A DNA stretch of 64,000 bases. Origin: Sphingobacterium sp. (GTDB lineage Bacteria; Bacteroidota; Bacteroidia; Sphingobacteriales; Sphingobacteriaceae). The DNA is taken from positions 62,001 through 126,000 of the forward strand of contig JAIRVH010000192.1 in the NCBI GenBank assembly GCA_031253985.1. Direction: 5' to 3'. This document shows positions 47,201 to 55,450 of this stretch, one piece after another. The first letter of the stretch is position 1; every line of letters begins with the position of its first letter. A model generated the notes under the pieces. It was not told the DNA's origin, ran no database searches, and saw nothing but the letters and a program-made list of their open reading frames with translations. Both the position numbers and the translations under genes were made by a program.

Positions 47201-47696
47201 AGATACCACCTTAAATAAAAATGTAAATCCTGGTCTGAATCCGTATTATACACGCCAGTTGCAGGGACAATCTCCATATATCATTAATGCTGGCCTCTAC
47301 TACGACAACGCCGGATCGGGTACAAAAATAGCGTTAAACTGGAATTTAACGGGCCCAAATATCTATGCCGCGGCCAATGGTTCTGCCTTTAACATAGATC
47401 GTCAGGGTACCGTACCCATTATCAATCAAGGTGAACAGGGAAGTCTAATTGAACTGAAAAGACAGCTGCTTGATTTTGCATTGACACAAAGGCTTTTAAA
47501 AAGTCTGCAATTTAAATTGAGCGTACAAAACATACTCAATCAACCGATACGGATCGCCGAAGACGAAAACTTCACCTACAAATATGAAAAGGCCGTCTAC
47601 CAGGGAAAAGACAATGTTGATATCAGCGGAGATATGATCAGTAGCCAATACAAGACTGACCGTCATATCATTTGCTCCTTTATGTATTCTTTTTAA
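44244..47696 (+). CDS. TonB-dependent receptor with STN domain (locus 3)
   Basis: 1150 residues. A basic leader and signal (hydrophobic residues about 14-33), an STN domain (about 40-115: IRLSTGDISGLQIITTIKEQ), a carboxypeptidase-regulatory-like domain (about 130-215), the plug (VVITNSRK, then IIIRGMNERYNLTYLNGNIA), and a barrel ending in FMYSF. It lacks the long SusC-specific pattern and has no SusD. Three lipoproteins follow it, so it probably imports a ligand other than the usual glycans. STN couples it to the FecR/sigma pair upstream. Confidence 0.92.
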   Translation: MKAILLKKRKKKLYITVQLLVLTFCLFSSSSVMSQILAKRIRLSTGDISGLQIITTIKEQVPDVRFTFDEQTNSKLQGHINNSTSSLTLEELLLMIKKKFGINYRNEDEHIIFSLPPTPQKPVQQKGNGAIKGRIVEFESSQPLPGATVYIKELKKTVQSDQQGYYHFTDLPLGTYSLQASFIGFKTEASTVRISATKEETYDIRLQGANVLDEVVITNSRKIRTAVAHTSERQLLSEIKNAQTLTSGISSQEISKSADRNAAEVVKKIAGVTVKDNKFIIIRGMNERYNLTYLNGNIAPSTELYSRAFSLDLIPSRIIDRILVYKSPAPDLMADMTGGAVKIYTKDARNIKHFDLELQLGVRPNTAFSSQFLTYQGSGTDFLGFDNGLRKLPSVVPGYGDFTKATLDQKSYVENFSPYLQYGYKLMLPMMQLTANYYDSFKLGSKRVSMLSSLSYKSEGQQYMVNRANSFYGGDLDRTHVITQENQSTEMAQLNLLQNFTYVIKDSSTLMFKNYFLQQGQSGTVVRTSKNDQYLVNEQSNDLAYLTGLTWRDRSPGFDLQERNIILSYTQRSLYSGNFSGDHYLEKGRQRLEWNLGYTYSIQQIPDQRVIRFQRNRQDGARVILPGPENLNWTAAYRYVPGPDDIENKDNSLDRGMLSRSWSQNTENVYNGSVDYTYKLQPWITLKAGTYQQWKSRKLFRRVYTLNEGDLNSAGYPGSPAIGGNGNFMDFSKVFFQEQDLGKVWSADYLRDDGSALKIFDRTSGSDAYIATEQLNAGYAAISLLPFHQKLDIYGGLRVEHNRQKVAGAIPPEHVGDVNKPVLVDNKKTNYLPSLNIGYRPTEQTVLRLAYGQTVNRPEFRELSPYSELDYLNNQTIKGNNLLRPAEVKNYDMRIEWYPKDNENAEVLSVGAFHKKLKSPIERMIYRSLYFGGPATVSFGNADQATVNGIELEIRKNLGFVPSRFFRNLSVSANFTWIKSEVKKSIDTTLNKNVNPGLNPYYTRQLQGQSPYIINAGLYYDNAGSGTKIALNWNLTGPNIYAAANGSAFNIDRQGTVPIINQGEQGSLIELKRQLLDFALTQRLLKSLQFKLSVQNILNQPIRIAEDENFTYKYEKAVYQGKDNVDISGDMISSQYKTDRHIICSFMYSF

Positions 47697-47704
47697 AACT
47701 GACC

Positions 47705-49246
47705 ATGACATCAAGAAACAATAAACACATAAACTACAAAATAGGTGCACTGTTCTTTGGACTGTGTGCCGGGCTAGGCTCCTGCCAAAAAGTAGATAAT
47801 TTTAAAAACACACTGGATGCCCTGCCGCAAGTTAACAATGAGGCAAAATATGCCTATAAAAGCAGTTACATTGTAGGGGATACGATGGTAATAATCGGAC
47901 GCCTACAACCTAACAATGGATTAAAGATCCAAATCGGTCAGGCTGAAGCCGCAATCGTAGGAGCCGATACATTGCACTATCGTCCCAATAGCTCGGATTC
48001 TAGCCAAAGTGTATTGGACCGGATCAAAGTGATCATTGCAGAAAATATGGGCTCCGGACAAAACATCCCAGTTCGGATAACATCGGGTGGCTATCAACTC
48101 AACGCCGCTTCCATTAGTATTTTTTCACAATTCGGTTCAGACAGTTTTGACGCTTCCTTAAAAGTGGTAGACCATGCCAAACTGAGCGACCCTGCCAACG
48201 TGTTTTTGCATTGCGTTAATGGCAAAGGTGACTTATACTTCTATGAACCAGCCACTGGTGATCTGAAGGTGGTAAAGAAGGCGGGCACAATAGAAACCCT
48301 CCTAACTAGAGCACAGCTAAGCAACGCGGATTTTACCATAGACAACTTTGTCACTGGGGGTGTCAATCCACAAGGGACGAAGGCCTGGTTATCGATAAAA
48401 AGCAAGGAAGACTACCTATTTATCGAAGCGGATTTCGAATCAAAATCCATCAAAGAACTCAATCGAAGTAAAGCCTATCAGGCTCCTTATACCGGTGATA
48501 TCAGCAAATTAAATCTTCAAGTCACCACGGGAATTTATCCGGATACAGAAGGCCACGTGTTTCTAATAACACCTGGATTGTTGTACGGGTGGCTTTATAC
48601 CGCATCTGCTTCCGTAGCGATATACGATAGTAACAAGGGTAAACTGGATTACTTATTCCGAAGTGAAGCATCACCAAAGGAGGTGCCCGGCGTTACTTTC
48701 GAAGGGGTCAATCCAATTATTTTGCCGGATGATAATATGATGTATGTCCCTACCACAGCTGGGATCAAACTATATGATCTAAAAAGCAGAGTGCTGCTTA
48801 AGTCCGTCAATATTCCTCAAGAAAGTTATGGAGTCATTCCTAAGAATTATATCGGACCATTTGACGGGCTTAAGATAAATTTCGCTGCACCATTAGGAGA
48901 CCGCAGCAAACCCGATATTGCTTTCGGTTTTTTACCCAAGCCTAATCGCAAACTTGTCTTCCTATTGTATCAGTATTTAGATGGGCAAATCATTGGAAGC
49001 CCTGGAAAAAATATTTCTTCGCTTGTCGATGGCCCCAAATGGATCGGCTTCGACTTTATAGAAGGTAGAAGTTATCAGTATGCCAAGGGCGCTGCGAACA
49101 TCGATGGCTGTAACTTCGAACCTTATGTATCACCTGGAAAACCTTCCAGTATCTTTTCAGACGAAATCCTCAACTATGATGAGGCCGGACATTTATATAT
49201 GACCGCAAATGGAAGAAAAAGTATTATAAAAACAGCAATACGATGA
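47705..49246 (+). CDS. Surface lipoprotein with N-terminal IPT/TIG-like domain (locus 3)
   Basis: 513 residues from ATG 47,705, 8 bp after the receptor stop. An upstream start inside the receptor gene is less likely. The lipobox GLGSC gives C27. The first ~110 residues resemble an immunoglobulin-like IPT/TIG fold (SYIVGDTMVIIGRLQPNNGL), and the rest has spaced beta segments suggestive of a propeller. The gene overlaps the next lipoprotein by ATGA. It probably binds ligand for, or assists, the receptor encoded upstream. The ligand is unknown. Confidence 0.75.
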   Translation: MTSRNNKHINYKIGALFFGLCAGLGSCQKVDNFKNTLDALPQVNNEAKYAYKSSYIVGDTMVIIGRLQPNNGLKIQIGQAEAAIVGADTLHYRPNSSDSSQSVLDRIKVIIAENMGSGQNIPVRITSGGYQLNAASISIFSQFGSDSFDASLKVVDHAKLSDPANVFLHCVNGKGDLYFYEPATGDLKVVKKAGTIETLLTRAQLSNADFTIDNFVTGGVNPQGTKAWLSIKSKEDYLFIEADFESKSIKELNRSKAYQAPYTGDISKLNLQVTTGIYPDTEGHVFLITPGLLYGWLYTASASVAIYDSNKGKLDYLFRSEASPKEVPGVTFEGVNPIILPDDNMMYVPTTAGIKLYDLKSRVLLKSVNIPQESYGVIPKNYIGPFDGLKINFAAPLGDRSKPDIAFGFLPKPNRKLVFLLYQYLDGQIIGSPGKNISSLVDGPKWIGFDFIEGRSYQYAKGAANIDGCNFEPYVSPGKPSSIFSDEILNYDEAGHLYMTANGRKSIIKTAIR

Positions 49247-50160
49247 TAAAAATTAGAAAAATAGCTCATTATATGGTATCTGTAGCTTGCTTGTTGGTCG
49301 CTATAACTGCTTGCAAAAAAGAGATAGATGCGGTGATCCCCGGTAATGGAGAAGCCCTCAAAATAAACTACATCGCAAATTCAGACGTCCTTAGACACTA
49401 TAAAATCGGTGGAATAGGAATTTTTGTCGATACCATACCACATCGTAACACCGGAAACTTCCCTTTTTTCGATTTAACCTCAGTACCGCAAAAACTGGAG
49501 TATCCAAATTTCTTCAGTACAGTCTCCGGATTACTGTATGCGAATTACCTGTCTGGTCAACACCGTTTCAAATATAACTATATGATCCCCGATTCACTAT
49601 CCGGTAGCTTCGGATCGAAACCTGATAAAATGCTTATTGACACAGCACTTATACTGGAAAAGGATGCTGGCTCATTGCTCTATCTCATCGATGGGCCCAT
49701 CGCAAGAGAAAACGATACGCCGACCTTCAAAATAATGGTTATTCCGGCCAATCGGGCTCTCAAATTAGACAGCACACAGGTAGCAATCACCATTTCACAT
49801 CAAAGTCCGGATACAGAAAACATTAGTTGTAGCCGGATAACCTCTAACGGAGAGCTTAGTCGTGAAAATTTACCACAAGATCTTGCTTACGGGCAATCGA
49901 CACCTTATTTGATCTTTGCCGTAAAAGATGCCTCCAATGGTACCTTAGGACTACGGATTTACAGCAAAAGCAATGGTAAAGAACTGATCAACACGGGTAT
50001 TCCTGCCAATGGCGGACATGCTTATGCGCTTGCAATATCGGGCTTTCAAAACGAACAAGAGAGGCTGTTGCCGCTAAAATTGAACAGCGACCACACTGTC
50101 CTATATGGCAAGGCGACTATCTTTCCAAATCTAAGGGCTTCAACCAGACAGATCTGGTAA
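49243..50160 (+). CDS. Hypothetical surface lipoprotein, 305 residues (locus 3)
   Basis: The lipobox ITAC gives C24. The mature protein is beta-rich throughout, with no family I can name with confidence. It has the style of DUF4397-type Bacteroidota surface proteins. Its start overlaps the preceding lipoprotein's stop by four bases (ATGA), a sign of tight co-translation. Position implies a role at the outer membrane with the locus 3 receptor. Confidence 0.7.
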   Translation: MIKIRKIAHYMVSVACLLVAITACKKEIDAVIPGNGEALKINYIANSDVLRHYKIGGIGIFVDTIPHRNTGNFPFFDLTSVPQKLEYPNFFSTVSGLLYANYLSGQHRFKYNYMIPDSLSGSFGSKPDKMLIDTALILEKDAGSLLYLIDGPIARENDTPTFKIMVIPANRALKLDSTQVAITISHQSPDTENISCSRITSNGELSRENLPQDLAYGQSTPYLIFAVKDASNGTLGLRIYSKSNGKELINTGIPANGGHAYALAISGFQNEQERLLPLKLNSDHTVLYGKATIFPNLRASTRQIW

Positions 50161-50191
50161 TCGTACCGATCTCAAACCATGAAACAAAAAT

Positions 50192-51616
50192 ATGAACAGA
50201 AATATCACCTTATTGACGCTATTAATTTTAACACTATTTGCTGGCTGTAAAAAAACGGAAGCTCCAGATCTTCGCCCCCTATTTTTGGGTACAAAGAACA
50301 TTACGCTCCGGGAATTAAAAGCATTGAGTAGCAAAACGGAAATCACACTGCCGGCCGGGGATAAAGGTCTGCAGATCAATGGCGTTGTCATATCGGATTA
50401 CACAACAAAAAATATTGACACTAAGACAATTATCCTACAAAGTGAAGAAACGAGTAATAACGCAGGAATCGTTATCCAATTTGACAGTATCCCTAGTTTT
50501 AAGCAGGGTGAGCGGCTCCAAGTTAATCTAGCTGGTCAAAAGCTGGTGAACAAGAATGGAGAGGTAACATTGGTAAATATACCGCTTTCAAATGCCAGAT
50601 CCGGTGGAACAGGCTATGTAAATATTCGGACTACAACGATCGATAGCTTATTGAAGCATGCAGATCTGTGGAATGGTACACTAATTAGATTATATGACGG
50701 TATACTGTCTGGTGGAAATGGAAAATATACTGGAGAGCTATCCTTTAAGGAAACTGGAAAAAATGCTTCAATCAAATCACAGGTCATCCAAGGCGCTCTT
50801 TTTGAAAGCACAGTCTATCCTGCAGAAATAAATGAAATAATTGGGATACTACGCACAAATGGAACCGAACATTTTATCGATATCAGAAATACGAAGGATG
50901 TCGTTTCCGCCGCGATAACCCGCGTTGTCACGGATGATATACACGTAATAGGGATCGCCAATGATCCCTATAGCAGCAAATGGTCTAATCCAAACTTATT
51001 CTCTACGGATATGGAAACATCATTTTCAAAGTATGCGGTTGGCTATATCAGTGGTTATCAGCATCCCAACGCCATGGATATAGATTTTCTTGAAAAGGAT
51101 CGTTCCTATTTTTATTTTTATACAATGGGAGGCCCTTACGATAGTTTTATATCCAATGCCCTTACCATTCCAAACCTATATACACTTCAATCTGTCAAAG
51201 AAATACGAATTACTTTTGCAGGAAGCAAAGCCAATGGGCTTATTGCCACGACAGCCAATGGAGACAGCTTAATTGTTAAGCCTTTTCAATCGGGAAAGGA
51301 TGTGTTTAAATTAGGGCTGGAATTTTCAGACAATGGCTACCCGATAGATTATATTCCATCGCTGGAATCATCATCTTTTACAAAGACAGGAACTTTTTAT
51401 ACGGTAACATTTACCATTCCTAAAAGAACAGAACTTCTGAAATATGCCCCGGCAGATCCTGCTTCCGCTAACTATTTTTACACGAAAGTAGATGGCTGGC
51501 TGGCAAGTCCAGGGTTTAAAATCAAAAATCTTTCTACCCGCACCGCAGCCGATCCCTATTCATTTTCTGAGCTCTATGCTCCTATAATTATCTCGAAGAT
51601 CGAATATGCTTATTAA
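50192..51616 (+). CDS. DUF5689-like surface lipoprotein (locus 3)
   Basis: 474 residues. The lipobox FAGC gives C19. The N-terminal half has the features I associate with DUF5689: ITLRELKALS, an OB-fold-like GLQINGVVISDYTTKNIDTK, then GIVIQFDSI, QGERLQVNLAGQKL and NEIIGILRTNGTEHFIDIRN. The C-terminal half is a separate beta domain. Members are often found beside TonB-dependent receptors or secreted proteins of Bacteroidota, with no known function. It is the last gene of the cluster and is followed by a strong terminator. Confidence 0.78.
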   Translation: MNRNITLLTLLILTLFAGCKKTEAPDLRPLFLGTKNITLRELKALSSKTEITLPAGDKGLQINGVVISDYTTKNIDTKTIILQSEETSNNAGIVIQFDSIPSFKQGERLQVNLAGQKLVNKNGEVTLVNIPLSNARSGGTGYVNIRTTTIDSLLKHADLWNGTLIRLYDGILSGGNGKYTGELSFKETGKNASIKSQVIQGALFESTVYPAEINEIIGILRTNGTEHFIDIRNTKDVVSAAITRVVTDDIHVIGIANDPYSSKWSNPNLFSTDMETSFSKYAVGYISGYQHPNAMDIDFLEKDRSYFYFYTMGGPYDSFISNALTIPNLYTLQSVKEIRITFAGSKANGLIATTANGDSLIVKPFQSGKDVFKLGLEFSDNGYPIDYIPSLESSSFTKTGTFYTVTFTIPKRTELLKYAPADPASANYFYTKVDGWLASPGFKIKNLSTRTAADPYSFSELYAPIIISKIEYAY

Positions 51617-51649
51617 CAAAAAAGAGCCCTTTCGGCTCTTTTTTGTTAA
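51616..51649 (+). terminator. Strong terminator at the end of locus 3
   Basis: AACAAAAAAGAGCC, a short CTTTC loop region, then GGCTCTTTTTTGTT: a near-perfect stem with a built-in T run, starting right at the DUF5689 stop. It also lies just before the AraC-like gene. Confidence 0.85.
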
Positions 51650-51659
51650 AGTATTTTTT

Positions 51660-52109
51660 ATGAAGTACAACATACAGCACAGTAAAACACTTATCGTGTC
51701 CAACATTGAACTTTTTTTAAATTACTGTATGCGCTTTTACGATAGACAGTTCATTACCAGAACACATATAACTACAGATATACTAATACGATTTGAAAAT
51801 CTTCTGTATGATTATTTCAGATCAGGAAAATCTCAGGATCTGGTCTTGCCAACGGTCACGTATTGCGCTGAACAGTTATATCTGTCTCCAAATTATTTTG
51901 GGGATCTTATTAAAAAAGAAACAGGAACAACTGCCCTTGATTATATACAAACTAAACTTATAGAAGAGGCAAAGGAGAAGATATTTGTCTCTAATAAGTC
52001 TATTAGTGAGATTGCAGACGAACTTGGCTTTAAATACCAACAACATTTTACCCGCCTTTTTAAACAAAAAGTTGGTGCCACTCCAATTGAATTTAGGAAT
52101 CAAAATTAG
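51660..52109 (+). CDS. Truncated AraC-type regulator, DNA-binding half only
   Basis: 149 residues from ATG 51,660, just after the locus 3 terminator. The C-terminal helix-turn-helix pair is complete (AEQLYLSPNYFGDLIKKETG, IADELGFKYQQHFTRLFKQK), and about 50 residues before it match the linker region of family members. The N-terminal sensor domain of about 120-150 residues is missing. The gene may be a remnant cut by a rearrangement at the terminator, or a functional short regulator. Confidence 0.75.
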   Translation: MKYNIQHSKTLIVSNIELFLNYCMRFYDRQFITRTHITTDILIRFENLLYDYFRSGKSQDLVLPTVTYCAEQLYLSPNYFGDLIKKETGTTALDYIQTKLIEEAKEKIFVSNKSISEIADELGFKYQQHFTRLFKQKVGATPIEFRNQN

Positions 52110-52124
52110 CCTGTTCATTATTCT

Positions 52125-53765
52125 TCATTCTATTTCAATAATTTCCTGATGAATTATACCTCCATACTGATCTCTTTCGAGGTATCGATATATCCCTTTT
52201 GGAAGGTTTAGCTGTATCATGTCTTTTTGCGAGAGTGACACATATATCGGAATCGCTGTATTATCCAGTTGAAATTCCTTATCATTATAGATATATATCG
52301 CGGAGGCTGTTCCTTTTGCCAAGTTCGTTCTTGCGATATTGTGTTTGCGATAAAAATCATTTCCCCCAATTACTATTTGATCGCTATTCAGGCAGTTTGC
52401 TAGATATAAGTCGTTATTGTACAGTCCGGTATTCTCCATCGTATATATAGAATCGTTCGTTTCCTGAGCAGAAGAAAATTTGACCTGATTAACAGTATAA
52501 GGGTCAATTTTACTGAGTTTCTTAAAATAATGGGCCATACTTTTATTTGCGCCGGTATCTCCTTCGTCTATATGTCCGCCACCTGCTAACACAATAACTT
52601 TAATATCACTTTTTGTGTTGATTTCAGTTTTACTAATAAGATTCTTTGCTTGAGAAAGATCTCTTTCCTCTGTATCTTCAAAATCCTCATAACTAATCAC
52701 TTTTAAGCCTAACTTGGTGGCCGTCCGAACGAGATTGGCCATATTAGGATCCCTGGTATAAAATCCACTTTCGATATTTGGAAACCCCAATTTATTAATC
52801 CGCTCGTCATCTCCAGATAAGCCTTCTAAAGCAAGTACATTAAAGCCTTCTTTGTAAAGTTTTGGCAACAGCAGATTGACCAACAGCCGACATCTCGGAA
52901 GCAAGTGATTCTCGTTAAACATAATGATTCGATGCCCCTTGATTTTTTCAGCAATATCGTCTATCGAAATTACTGTTTTTTCCCCTGTAAATTGTTCCTG
53001 TTCGGGCGAGCTATCATACTGGACACTTTCCCCGAGAAATGAGCTATAAGTTTTAAACAGTTCACGTGCATATTTGCTACTTTTATTTTGTACCATAAGT
53101 TTTTGCAGCGTATCTCTTGGGTATATGTAGTTAGCATATCCTTTATCTTTAAAAGCAGACTCAGCTATAGTAAAATAATTGATTTCTTCGTCGAGATCTT
53201 CTTTATTAAAGTTTGCGCCATAAGCCAACGAACTGTAAGTGGCTTTTACGTGATTCAAGGCCTCCTTGACATTTTCATTCATATGACCGATCTCCGTCCA
53301 GATTTCGCTAATCAAAAGAAATAAATTCTTTGTATATGGAATAGCAACTCTAGTTATGATATTATTTTTATTTACCTGAATATTTCGATAATAAATAGAA
53401 CCGTGCATTGAGCTATCTAAAGTGAACTTTGAAACATCTAAAAAAGTTTCTAAGCTGCCAACCATATACATAGGGTTTGTACTCGGTTCATAGGTTCCCC
53501 AAAAAATAATATTCTTTGACGGGAAATCTACTTGCCTCTTTTTAAAGACAGACTTCACATCTTTTAAATCTATATACTTAGATCCGAAATTTGCGTTTCC
53601 ATAGAATCCAATCTTTAACCCCAAGGAATCATTTGTCAATTGATTCATAGCTCCTTGAGAAAATTTATTTAAGCTTGATATTTCTCGATTAACTGTCGTA
53701 CAGCTAGAAATAAACAGAACAAATATTAAAAAAACAGCCTGTATATTTAGTTTAATATGTGGCAT
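52125..53765 (-). CDS. Lipoprotein with a ChaN/EreA-like domain
   Basis: About 546 residues from ATG 53,763-53,765 (a start 24 codons further up lacks the signal). The lipobox ISSC gives C22. The first ~250 residues are an unrecognised domain. From about 265 to 410 there is a stretch like the ChaN / erythromycin-esterase superfamily: RIIMFNENHLLPRCRLLVNL with a Glu-Asn-His core, VLALEG, and VIVLAGGGHIDEG with a second His. Superfamily members bind heme or hydrolyse esters, and which applies here is unknown. It is downstream of the two C39-like genes on the same strand. Confidence 0.65.
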   Translation of the reverse strand: MPHIKLNIQAVFLIFVLFISSCTTVNREISSLNKFSQGAMNQLTNDSLGLKIGFYGNANFGSKYIDLKDVKSVFKKRQVDFPSKNIIFWGTYEPSTNPMYMVGSLETFLDVSKFTLDSSMHGSIYYRNIQVNKNNIITRVAIPYTKNLFLLISEIWTEIGHMNENVKEALNHVKATYSSLAYGANFNKEDLDEEINYFTIAESAFKDKGYANYIYPRDTLQKLMVQNKSSKYARELFKTYSSFLGESVQYDSSPEQEQFTGEKTVISIDDIAEKIKGHRIIMFNENHLLPRCRLLVNLLLPKLYKEGFNVLALEGLSGDDERINKLGFPNIESGFYTRDPNMANLVRTATKLGLKVISYEDFEDTEERDLSQAKNLISKTEINTKSDIKVIVLAGGGHIDEGDTGANKSMAHYFKKLSKIDPYTVNQVKFSSAQETNDSIYTMENTGLYNNDLYLANCLNSDQIVIGGNDFYRKHNIARTNLAKGTASAIYIYNDKEFQLDNTAIPIYVSLSQKDMIQLNLPKGIYRYLERDQYGGIIHQEIIEIE

Positions 53766-53948
53766 AATTGCAAGGTTTTGATTTAGGTTTCTGCAGACTT
53801 TACAACCTATAAAATACTCAGACAATTCTTTCAGCATATAAGTAATCCTTTAGAAGGATAACTAAAAAGAGATTGTATTGTTCTACTAAATTGGGATAGC
53901 CTCCTACGGCTGCGCAGCTTTATAGATTGACTGGAACTCGCGGTGCCA

Positions 53949-54503
53949 TTAAGGACCGCTGTAAGTCATAATTTCTGTGCCATTAGATTTTCTGACAATT
54001 TCTTTTGTATTTCGAAGTATTAACGTATGGCTTCCAAGTTTGCTGTATGAAACAAATTCTCCATCCGGAGTTTGTTTGCAGATAATAAACATATGCCAGC
54101 CCGTGTCCGAAGGAAGTGAGATAATCACTTTTTTATCAGACTTCAATTCATTTTCTATAGTTTGAAAGAGACTGTCAATCGGAAAGTTTTCATCCCGGGG
54201 CAAAACAAATTTTTGAAAAAAAGTAATGCCATATAATTCTTTTTTGTCAAAATTACGGAAAGAACCGTCGGCTTTGTCTTTCCATTCATTCTGCAGATCG
54301 TAAAAATCAAAATCAACAACATTATAATACTTTAGTATAATTTCAATAGCTGAGGGGATACAGGACATTTGAAAGATTTGATTGTGGTTATTTACAACAG
54401 TATCAAAAAAATCACAGCTATCGACTTTTATTGTTTGAGCTTTCAGAAGAAAAATAGGTGATGTGGCTATTAACAAAACTAAACTAAAGAGAATCCTTTT
54501 CAT
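53949..54503 (-). CDS. Secreted C39-like cysteine protease domain protein
   Basis: 184 residues with a signal peptide ending near KAQ. The papain-like C39 pattern is visible: Q45 and nucleophile C48 in FQMSCIPSAIEIILKYY, and His137 in TGWHMFIICKQTPDGEF. There is no ABC transporter or membrane part, so it is a free exported domain, perhaps a peptidase with a narrow target. A closely related paralogue lies 99 bp upstream in the same direction. Confidence 0.6.
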   Translation of the reverse strand: MKRILFSLVLLIATSPIFLLKAQTIKVDSCDFFDTVVNNHNQIFQMSCIPSAIEIILKYYNVVDFDFYDLQNEWKDKADGSFRNFDKKELYGITFFQKFVLPRDENFPIDSLFQTIENELKSDKKVIISLPSDTGWHMFIICKQTPDGEFVSYSKLGSHTLILRNTKEIVRKSNGTEIMTYSGP

Positions 54504-54602
54504 AATTTAAGTTATTTATAGAAGTATTGACTTTTCGAAATCCAACAGCCGAATTAAAAAGATCATATTCTTGGTATAGAAGCTTATTGTATTCAATATG
54601 GT

Positions 54603-55166
54603 CTACATTGAGGGCGGAATATTGTATGTCATAATTTCAGTACCATTAGTTCTTCTTACAATTTCTTTTGTATTTCGAACTATTATTGTGTGGCTTCCAA
54701 ATTTGTTGTACGAGACAAACTCTCCATCTGGAGTTTGTTTATAAATTACAAAAATAGACCAACCTGCATCAACCTGCAGTGAAATAATTACTTTTTTACC
54801 AGACTTCAATTCATGTTCTATTGTTTGAAAGAGACTGTCTAACGGAAAGTTTTCATCCCGCGCCAGCTTAAATTTTTGAGAAAAAGTGATTCCGAATAAT
54901 TTTCTATCATCAAAGTCCCGAAAAGAACCGTCAGTTTTGTTTTGCCATTCATTCTGCAGGCCGTAAAAGTTAAAATTCACTACTTTACAATACTTTAAAA
55001 TCATTTCTATAGCAGATGGAATACCTGAATACGGAAAGATCTGATTATGGCTATTTACGACTGTATCAAAAAAATCATAATTATTGTTTTTTTTTGTTTG
55101 AGCGCTAACCTCAAAAAGAGGAGATATAGATATTACCAAGATCAATGTAGAGAGAATCTTTTTCAT
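54603..55166 (-). CDS. Paralogue of the C39-like protein lacking the catalytic residues
   Basis: 187 residues, aligning along nearly its whole length with the protein encoded at 53,949 (shared stretches YDFFDTVV/CDFFDTVV, RDENFP, SLFQTIE, KQTPDGEFVSY, NTKEIVR, NGTEIMTY). Cys48 is replaced by Gly (YSGIPSA), His137 by Ser (GWSIFV) and Gln45 by Pro. It keeps the signal peptide and an open frame, so it looks like a maintained pseudoenzyme, not a broken gene. Possible roles are inhibitor, partner or decoy, all inferred. Confidence 0.6.
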   Translation of the reverse strand: MKKILSTLILVISISPLFEVSAQTKKNNNYDFFDTVVNSHNQIFPYSGIPSAIEMILKYCKVVNFNFYGLQNEWQNKTDGSFRDFDDRKLFGITFSQKFKLARDENFPLDSLFQTIEHELKSGKKVIISLQVDAGWSIFVIYKQTPDGEFVSYNKFGSHTIIVRNTKEIVRRTNGTEIMTYNIPPSM

Positions 55167-55450
55167 AATTTAATTTATTTGCTGACAAAGACAGCGAAGC
55201 CTATAATCCTTGCTGCTGACTAATCGCATTTGAAACCGAAAGTCAACTGATCCGTCCCTAATATACGTAATAATCTGTTGTCTAAAAGCTTATTGTGTTT
55301 CTTCCCTCACCTTATAAGTGAATCACCTACCTTGATATTATCGGTTTCCCAATGCACGACCACACACGATCGTTAAAGTAGTGTTTTAACGAATAGAAAA
55401 AGGAATGAATACACAGAAAGACTCTGCCGATGCAAAACCACGATGTGAGT

